Assembly: GCA_016296985.1 (NCBI GenBank)
Contig: JAEDHM010000012.1
Span: forward strand, 1 to 18,469
Direction: 5' to 3'
Source of the DNA: Clostridia bacterium
GTDB taxonomy: Bacteria; Bacillota; Clostridia; Christensenellales; CAG-1252
Length of the DNA stretch: 18,469 bases
Part shown: positions 13,689-18,469 of the stretch, piece by piece
How positions within the stretch are numbered: position 1 is the first letter of the stretch
Layout: the number at the start of each line of letters is the position of its first letter
Notes under the pieces: model-generated
Told to the model about the DNA's origin: nothing
The model's database searches: none
What the model saw: only the letters and a program-made list of their open reading frames with translations
Position numbers and translations under genes: made by a program

Positions 13689-15461
13689 ATGAAAAAAAGG
13701 ACTTTTGATAATTCTCAATTTCTCCCCACTCCCCGATTCCCTTTAGAAGGGGGCGGTTTCGGTTTATTCGTCAAGGACGACATTTCTTTTTGTGGCGAGG
13801 TCGAGCTTGTAGGTAAATCCTTCGGGGGAGTTTTTTCATATAAAGTTGAACAAGGTAAAATTTCCTTTGAAAAAAAGATTATCGCCTATCACCTAAATCA
13901 GAGCGAATTTTCCTTTTCCGACAGTTCTTTTGTTCGCATCTTAGTCAATGGCACCGCTCTTGATGAAAAGGTGGATAGAATTGAAGAAGAGGGAAGACTT
14001 TTGGTATTTTCCCATGGGGATAAGGGTATTCTCACCGCGCGAAGTTTTTTCCCTTGCTCCTATGCTCCCGGCGTGATTGAAAAAATCGAGGTTCAAACTC
14101 CCTTTTCCGCAAACCTTTCCCTTTCCTTTGACGACTGGAATCAAGCAAGTAAAAATTTACTTTATGGTGGCGCGTTGTGTGATGAAAAGGGAACTTATAT
14201 GAAAGGTTTTCAAAACCAATCTTTACGTAAACTCCCCGAGGGCGGTTATACCTGTTTCTATATCCTTTGGTATATAACACCCCTTGACCTTGACTTTGTG
14301 GTAGAAGGAAAAATCGAGGATGCTCGCCGTATGGCTTTGGTGGAGGGCGGTAAAAGCGTTTTACGACTGACTACTCCTTTGCCTCACTACAATTCCGCTT
14401 TTTCACAATCAATTTTTAATATGCGTCAATGTATCACGGGAGAAGGGACGGGAGATGCTTTTGCAATTCCTTCAGGGGGAGAATATTCTCAAATTTCCAT
14501 GGAAGAATTTTCTCTTTCTGCTCCTCTTTACGCTTGTATGGGAGATGAAAGAGGGGTTGCCCAACTGATAAACGGGCTTAATAAAATTTCAAAGGCGATC
14601 AAGGAATGTAAAGATAAAAAACAAAAGAATAAATTCCCTACCCTTATTCTCGCAAAAGGGGATGCGGTTTTGGGCGCCGACCTTGGAGAGTCCGCCTATT
14701 ACGCCTCAGGTGTTGCGCGCAGTTTGCTTTCAATGGGTAGCGCGCCTTTTTGCAGGGCCTATTATCCCGACCTTCTTTACGCATTGTCCTGTTGTAAGGA
14801 AAAAATCGGAAAAGACGGTCTTTTGAAAATCAAGGGAAAGATTGATGGAAAGATTTGTTTTTCCGCTTATCAAGGCTTTTATTACGGCGCTATGCTCGCC
14901 GACCAAATCGGAGAGAGGACGGACAGCATAAAATTCGCCTATTTCGCCGAGGAACTGAAAGAGGCTATGGTGAAAAACAAGGTCTATTTACCTTTGTCCA
15001 TTGAAATGGGAGAGGTGGACTTTGATATAGCCGAGTTGGAAAAGGGGGATTTTTCTCCTTATGAAATTCTTTCTATAATAAAGGCGCTGTACCTTGCGAA
15101 AAAGGATAATGCCGACTTGGTATTGCAAAAATTCATAGAAAAATGTATGATAATAAATAGGGTTATCGGCGCAGGAGCGGAGGGAAAATCAAACTCTTGT
15201 TTCTCCGCTTGTATTGCCGAAACTTTCCTGTGCGGAATGCTTGGTTTCAAGCCCCTAAGTTTTACCTCTTTCTCTCTTCAACCTCACCTATGCGGTGTAG
15301 TTGACAGGGTTAGGGTGGAAGGACTTTGGATTTATGGCCACACCTTTGATATCGAAATCGAGGATAATATCGTGGCTCTTTTTGACGAATATGACAAACT
15401 CGTGTTTAAGAGAGAGTTTGAAACGGGGGAAACCGTGGTGGTATCCCTTGAAAAAAAGTAA
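13689..15461 (+). CDS. Six-hairpin-glycosidase-like protein
   Basis: 590 aa, no signal peptide. It has an N-terminal beta-rich region (about 1-210), a helical region (about 235-520) with paired helices typical of an (alpha/alpha)6 barrel, and a short C-terminal beta region (about 530-590). The latter includes VEGLWIYGHTFDIEIED, resembling the closing sandwich of GH65/GH95-type enzymes. I cannot assign catalytic acids or a GH family. It may be a diverged hydrolase or phosphorylase-like protein. The promoter is directly upstream, and the GH2 gene follows 12 nt after the stop, so the two form an operon, probably for use of an imported oligosaccharide. The start is fixed by a stop codon at 13671-13673 and a short leader. 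Confidence 0.5.
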   Translation: MKKRTFDNSQFLPTPRFPLEGGGFGLFVKDDISFCGEVELVGKSFGGVFSYKVEQGKISFEKKIIAYHLNQSEFSFSDSSFVRILVNGTALDEKVDRIEEEGRLLVFSHGDKGILTARSFFPCSYAPGVIEKIEVQTPFSANLSLSFDDWNQASKNLLYGGALCDEKGTYMKGFQNQSLRKLPEGGYTCFYILWYITPLDLDFVVEGKIEDARRMALVEGGKSVLRLTTPLPHYNSAFSQSIFNMRQCITGEGTGDAFAIPSGGEYSQISMEEFSLSAPLYACMGDERGVAQLINGLNKISKAIKECKDKKQKNKFPTLILAKGDAVLGADLGESAYYASGVARSLLSMGSAPFCRAYYPDLLYALSCCKEKIGKDGLLKIKGKIDGKICFSAYQGFYYGAMLADQIGERTDSIKFAYFAEELKEAMVKNKVYLPLSIEMGEVDFDIAELEKGDFSPYEILSIIKALYLAKKDNADLVLQKFIEKCMIINRVIGAGAEGKSNSCFSACIAETFLCGMLGFKPLSFTSFSLQPHLCGVVDRVRVEGLWIYGHTFDIEIEDNIVALFDEYDKLVFKREFETGETVVVSLEKK

Positions 15462-15473
15462 AGGAGAAGAAAA

Positions 15474-17297
15474 ATGGCGATTGCAAAACTGCTTACGGAA
15501 GAAGGAAGAAATCTGGACAAAAACGCGGTACTTCAAGAATACCCTCGTCCTCAGTTTTATAGGGATAGCTATATCAACCTCAATGGCGAATGGGATTACG
15601 CTATAAGAAAAAGAGGGGAAATTCTAAGGGGATACGACGGCAAAATTTTGGTGCCTTTTTCTCCCGAAACTATTTTGTCGGGTGTAGGCGACGTGGTGTT
15701 GCAACCTGACGAAACCCTTTATTATAAAAGGACCTTTACCTTGCCCGAAGGTTTTGTAAAAGGTTGTACTCTTTTGCACTTTGGCGCGGTAGACTATGCT
15801 TGCGAGGTTAAGGTCAACGGAAAAAGGATTGGCTCTCACAAAAACGGCTATCTTCCCTTCTATTTTGATATAAGTGAAGCTTTGGTTGAAGGGGAAAATC
15901 TTCTCGAAGTTGCGGTAACCGACCCTACTGAAACCGGTTGTCAGGCAAGAGGTAAGCAAATTAGAAAGGCATCTGGCATTTGGTATACCCCTACTTCTGG
16001 TATTTGGCAAACGGTATGGATTGAATCTTTACCGCTTTTGCACTTGGAAAAAGTTCGCCTTACCCCTATTTTTGAAGAGGATGCCGTCAAGGTTGAGTAC
16101 GAATCTAGCGACGATGCTCCTATTTCCATAACCCTTTATAAGGGTAGCGCATCCCTTTCTGCAAACTATTACAACGAAAGTTTCGGAGAGGAAATCCTCA
16201 CCGCTGATATGGAAAACGGTGGCGTTATTCACGTTCCCGATGCTATTCATTGGACTCCTGAAAATCCTCATTTGTATATCATCAAAATCAAAATGGGCGA
16301 AGATGAGGTTGTCAGTTATTTCGGTATAAGAAAATTTAGCGTTGGCTTTGACAAAAAGGGTGTTTCTCGTCTTATGCTCAATGACAAACCTTGTTTCCAC
16401 AAGGGTGTTTTGGACCAAGGTTATTGGTCGGACGGTCTTTATACCGCATGTTCGGACAGTTTGTTGATTAAGGATATTGCGGTTATGAAGGATATGGGAT
16501 TTAATATGCTCCGCAAACATATTAAGATCGAGCCGATGAGATGGTATTTCCATTGCGATAGAATGGGAATGCTCGTATGGCAAGATATGGTTTCCGGTGG
16601 CGACAAACCCTATTCGCCCTTGCCTATTATGGTATATCCCGCTTTAGGCGTTGCTTTCTGCAACAAGCGTTTGGGTAATATCGACGACGGCCCCAAAAAC
16701 TATAAACTTTTCCGCAGGGCAAGTCAGGAAGGAAGAGAGGAGTATTACGAGGATATGTACGGCACAATGGCGCAACTTATCAACGTAGTTTCCCTTGCAA
16801 TGTGGGTTCCTTTCAACGAGGGTTGGGGACAGTTTGACAGCTTGAAGGCGGCGGCTATGGTTAGGGCATACGACCCCACCCGTCTTATCGACCACGCCTC
16901 GGGTTGGCACGACAAGGGTGGTCCCGACGTAAACAGTTTCCACATCTATTTCACCCGCTACAAATTCCCCAAACTTAACAAGGAAGACAATCGTCCTATC
17001 GCTCTTACCGAGTTTGGCGGTTACAGTTATGCGGTAAAGGGACACACTTGGGATGAGGAAAGGATTTTTGGTTACCGTGTTTATAAAACTGCGGAAAAAC
17101 TTGAGGCAATGTACAAAAAACTCTTCGACACCAAGATTATCCCTCAGGTTGAAACAGGGCTTTCCGCTATTGTCTACACTCAAGTTTCCGACGTTGAAAT
17201 GGAAATCAACGGCCTTATGACCTTTGACCGTAGCGAAATCAAAATCCCCGTCCAAACAGTCAAAGCTCTCAACGACCAATTGGTTATCGAAGACTAA
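15474..17297 (+). CDS. Glycoside hydrolase family 2 enzyme (beta-galactosidase/beta-glucuronidase type)
   Basis: 607 aa, no signal peptide, so cytoplasmic. Sugar-binding jelly-roll domain at about 30-185 (LNGEWDYAI near 36-44, FGAVDYACEVKVNG 103-116, SGIWQTVWIE 175-184). Immunoglobulin-like domain at about 190-285. TIM barrel at about 295-600. Catalytic residues are E449 of NEGWG (acid/base) and E513 of TEFGG (nucleophile); RKHIK (347-351) is also a GH2 barrel signature. It is the size of a beta-glucuronidase rather than of LacZ. Specificity (galactoside, mannoside, glucuronide) cannot be read from the sequence. AGGAGA at 15462-15467 lies 6 nt before ATG. It is the second gene of the operon, followed by a terminator. 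Confidence 0.88.
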   Translation: MAIAKLLTEEGRNLDKNAVLQEYPRPQFYRDSYINLNGEWDYAIRKRGEILRGYDGKILVPFSPETILSGVGDVVLQPDETLYYKRTFTLPEGFVKGCTLLHFGAVDYACEVKVNGKRIGSHKNGYLPFYFDISEALVEGENLLEVAVTDPTETGCQARGKQIRKASGIWYTPTSGIWQTVWIESLPLLHLEKVRLTPIFEEDAVKVEYESSDDAPISITLYKGSASLSANYYNESFGEEILTADMENGGVIHVPDAIHWTPENPHLYIIKIKMGEDEVVSYFGIRKFSVGFDKKGVSRLMLNDKPCFHKGVLDQGYWSDGLYTACSDSLLIKDIAVMKDMGFNMLRKHIKIEPMRWYFHCDRMGMLVWQDMVSGGDKPYSPLPIMVYPALGVAFCNKRLGNIDDGPKNYKLFRRASQEGREEYYEDMYGTMAQLINVVSLAMWVPFNEGWGQFDSLKAAAMVRAYDPTRLIDHASGWHDKGGPDVNSFHIYFTRYKFPKLNKEDNRPIALTEFGGYSYAVKGHTWDEERIFGYRVYKTAEKLEAMYKKLFDTKIIPQVETGLSAIVYTQVSDVEMEINGLMTFDRSEIKIPVQTVKALNDQLVIED

Positions 17298-17318
17298 CAA
17301 TTAAAACGGCAATTTAGA

Positions 17319-17345
17319 AAAGGTGCGCGAAAGCGTGCCTTTTTT
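17319..17345 (+). terminator. Rho-independent terminator of the glycoside operon
   Basis: Ten-pair stem AAAGGTGCGC (17319-17328) / GCGTGCCTTT (17333-17342), two wobble pairs, GAAA tetraloop, T6 at 17340-17345, 21 nt after the GH2 stop. Confidence 0.85.
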
Positions 17346-17460
17346 GCATACGCGTATACGTGCGAGGGCGCGGGCGCATCATAATTAGTAAACGGAATAT
17401 TAAAAACAAAGAATTTAAACAAAAAAGGCGTTGTCACTTTAGTTAACGAGGCGACGCCGA

Positions 17461-17491
17461 AAAAATAAAAAGAGCAATATGAATTGCTCTT
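17461..17491 (-). terminator. Strong leftward terminator of the candidate sRNA
   Basis: Perfect nine-pair stem AAGAGCAAT (17491-17483) / ATTGCTCTT (17478-17470) on the minus strand, TCAT loop, followed by a T-rich tail, TTTATTTTTT (17469-17460). The plus strand has no T run after the stem, so it acts leftward. Confidence 0.8.
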
Positions 17492-17540
17492 GTGTGAGTT
17501 GGAGTTCAATCCTCCTGGTCAGAAATACCCGACTCTCACA
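17461..17540 (-). ncRNA. Candidate small RNA of about 80 nt
   Basis: Read leftward from about 17540, just after a strong promoter (17575-17547), to a strong terminator (17491-17461). There is no room for a gene. The predicted RNA folds into a long 5' stem, TGTG plus GAGT..GG (17540-17529), against CC..ACTC plus CACA (17502-17491), with one internal A-A mismatch and one C-A mismatch. The apical part contains AGGAGG (17516-17511) that can be masked by GGAG/CTCC. Then comes the terminator hairpin. It may be a regulatory RNA or the leader of a lost gene. No known family was recognised. Confidence 0.5.
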
Positions 17541-17546
17541 GTAGTG

Positions 17547-17575
17547 ATGATATATGTTTTTTTTATTCTTGTCAA
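17547..17575 (-). promoter_or_regulatory. Leftward SigA promoter of the candidate sRNA
   Basis: On the minus strand TTGACA (17575-17570), exactly 17 bp containing an A8 tract, and TATCAT (17552-17547). Expected start near 17540. Confidence 0.7.
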
Positions 17576-17725
17576 CGCTTTTACAAAAAAAGAAGGCAAG
17601 AGTTGAATAGAAGGAAGTGGCGATTTGTGGATTAGAGGGAAATTTTGGCTAAAATGGGCAAAATGGGGCTGAGTTGACAATAAAAATTGTAAATCAGAAA
17701 AAAATAAAAAATAGGCGAAAAACGC

Positions 17726-17754
17726 TTTACATAATTGAATTTGAAGTATATAAT
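17726..17754 (+). promoter_or_regulatory. rRNA operon promoter P1
   Basis: TTTACA (17726-17731), 17 bp, TATAAT (17749-17754). Upstream A-tracts (about 17697-17715) sit where an UP element would be. It lies about 415 bp before 16S and is the first of two tandem promoters, as is common for rrn operons. Confidence 0.75.
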
Positions 17755-17769
17755 ACGCATTAATTCGAC

Positions 17770-17852
17770 TTTTGACGGCAATAAAAAGGGTTTGCGAAAG
17801 CAAAATGGGTATTCCGTCAAAAATCAAGTACCAAAACCACAACATTTTGTGG
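17770..17852 (+). other. Structured leader between the two rRNA promoters
   Basis: A perfect nine-pair stem TTTTGACGG (17770-17778) / CCGTCAAAA (17814-17822) encloses a second hairpin, TTTGC-GAAA-GCAAA (17791-17804), with a GNRA tetraloop. It is followed by CCACAA-CATT-TTGTGG (17837-17852). All would form early in the P1 transcript. It may serve in rRNA antitermination or processing. No T run follows, so it is not a terminator. Confidence 0.55.
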
Positions 17853-17988
17853 AGGCTTGAAAAAGGCGCCACAATTAAATGCTTGAGAGAGGAAAATCTC
17901 GATTTGAAGTCCTTTTTGTTGAGTTTTGCGGAAATAAAAGATATATGAAAATTATATAAAATATTTTCGAAAAACTTTCAAAAAACGT

Positions 17989-18017
17989 TTGACAATCAAA
18001 AAAGGCTGTGGTACTAT
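17989..18017 (+). promoter_or_regulatory. rRNA operon promoter P2
   Basis: TTGACA (17989-17994), 17 bp, TACTAT (18012-18017), with AT-rich A/T tracts just upstream (17941-17985). The start near 18024 would open with the hairpin GCTATCG (18024-18030) / CGGTAGC (18037-18043). Confidence 0.8.
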
Positions 18018-18023
18018 GTTAAG

Positions 18024-18168
18024 GCTATCGCAAAAACGGTAGCAAGTGAAGTTTGAAAAAAGAAAGGTTAAAGCGAGTGTGTCCCTGTCGAAAGACAGAG
18101 GAAATAAACGGTTTAATTTGAGTTTACTTTTATAAAACAGTCAAACGAGAATGAACTAAGTCAAGATT
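18024..18168 (+). other. 16S rRNA leader
   Basis: Transcribed spacer between P2 and mature 16S. It contains the hairpin 18024-18043, a weak boxA-like TTTGAAAA (18052-18059) and CTGTC-GAAA-GACAG (18085-18098). The remaining AT-rich stretch likely pairs with sequence beyond the 3' end of 16S to form the processing stem, which cannot be seen here. Confidence 0.55.
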
Positions 18169-18469
18169 AAACTTAAGAGTTTGATCCTGGCTCAGGACGA
18201 ACGCTGGCGGCATGCCTAACACATGCAAGTCGAACGAAGTATTTTGAAGTCGTCAAACACGGATGAATGCTTAGTGGCGAACGGGTGAGTAACGCGTGAG
18301 CAACCTGCCTTGTACACTGGGATAACAGTGGGAAACCGCTGCTAATACCGGATAAGACCACACTGCGGCATCGCAGAGGGGTCAAAGTGATTTAGCGGTA
18401 CAAGATGGGCTCGCGTCCCATTAGCTAGTTGGTGAGATAACAGCCCACCAAGGCGACGATGGGTAGCCG
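18169..18469 (+). rRNA. rrs: 16S ribosomal RNA, 5' part (cut by window edge)
   Basis: The universal 5' motif AGAGTTTGATCCTGGCTCAG begins at 18176, which puts E. coli position 1 at about 18169. Further conserved blocks follow: GACGAACGCTGGCGGC, ACATGCAAGTCGAACG, GAACGGGTGAGTAACGCGTG and GATGGGTAGCCG at the edge. The V1 flanks fit Clostridia/Bacillota. About 300 of roughly 1500 nt are present. Confidence 0.97.

Larger units (their letters stand above)
17298..18168. other. Non-coding region: terminator, candidate sRNA, rRNA promoters and leader
   Basis: 871 bp without a credible protein gene. Order: operon terminator (17319-17345); a GC-rich palindromic patch (ATACGCGTAT 17348-17357, overlapping CGTATACG 17353-17360, then a GC-rich stretch to about 17380); an imperfect hairpin (17427-17458); a minus-strand sRNA candidate (17461-17540) with promoter (17547-17575); A-tract DNA upstream of rRNA P1 (17726-17754); a structured inter-promoter region (17770-17852); P2 (17989-18017); and the 16S leader. 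Confidence 0.65.

Noticed and set aside
17427..17458. Second leftward terminator next to the sRNA
   Set aside because: The stem is good only on the plus strand (two G-U pairs); on the minus strand these become C-A mismatches. The T run fits leftward only, so it is at most a weak back-up.
17500..17523. tRNA T-arm-like GGAG-TTCAATC-CTCC on the plus strand
   Set aside because: There is no matching acceptor stem, D-arm or anticodon arm upstream and no CCA. The stretch is better explained by the minus-strand hairpin structure.
17519..17872. Minus-strand reading frame of 117 codons
   Set aside because: It runs through rRNA promoter P1, the sRNA promoter and the structured leader. The protein is Phe/Leu/Ile-rich as expected from antisense A-tracts, with no ribosome binding site.

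Overview
The window looks like a chromosomal segment of a low-to-moderate GC Gram-positive (Bacillota, class Clostridia) bacterium. The evidence is the 5' part of a 16S rRNA gene at the right edge with Clostridia-like V1 flanks, AGGAGG-type ribosome binding sites, canonical SigA promoters with 17-bp spacers, and a SipL-like spore-coat morphogenesis protein (SPOCS/DUF3794 repeats plus LysM). I cannot place it to genus from 301 nt of 16S. An uncultured gut-type Clostridia is my inference.

Left edge (1-293): a leftward promoter and ribosome binding site for a gene outside the window, then a rightward promoter for the first vWA gene.

Left two thirds (294-10237): a compact signalling locus. A stand-alone TerY-like vWA gene has its own promoter and terminator. 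A second, paralogous vWA gene has a near-duplicate promoter and heads a tightly packed operon: PP2C phosphatase, Hanks-type Ser/Thr kinase with a new-looking tandem C-terminal domain, cytoplasmic transglutaminase-like protein, TerD protein with a cysteine-rich N-terminus, a 745-aa polytopic membrane protein with zinc-finger, LRR_5 and Ser/Thr-repeat N-terminus, and a small possible winged-helix protein. vWA + PP2C + kinase is the composition of the TerY-phosphorylation (TerY-P) triad known from comparative genomics of tellurium-resistance/chemical-stress systems, and TerD supports this. The doubled vWA, the transglutaminase and the large membrane protein make it an unusual expanded version. 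A plausible working model (inference) is reversible Ser/Thr phosphorylation, with vWA/MIDAS and TerD metal-binding modules, feeding into a membrane-associated complex. A branched RNA structure with mutually exclusive stems lies between the second vWA gene and the phosphatase and may tune how much transcription continues into the operon.

Middle (10238-13666): terminator, a probable decayed 3' remnant of an endonuclease V gene with its own terminator, then an ArsB/ion-transporter-superfamily permease whose -10 lies inside a 10-bp AT dyad. A bidirectional terminator separates this from the convergent SipL-like gene.

Right (13633-17345): a two-gene glycoside operon (a six-hairpin-glycosidase-like protein and a GH2 enzyme), driven by a promoter whose -10 is embedded in a perfect 19-bp palindrome and closed by a terminator.

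Right edge (17346-18469): a candidate leftward small RNA of about 80 nt with strong promoter and terminator, two tandem rRNA promoters with structured leaders, and the 5' end of 16S rRNA.
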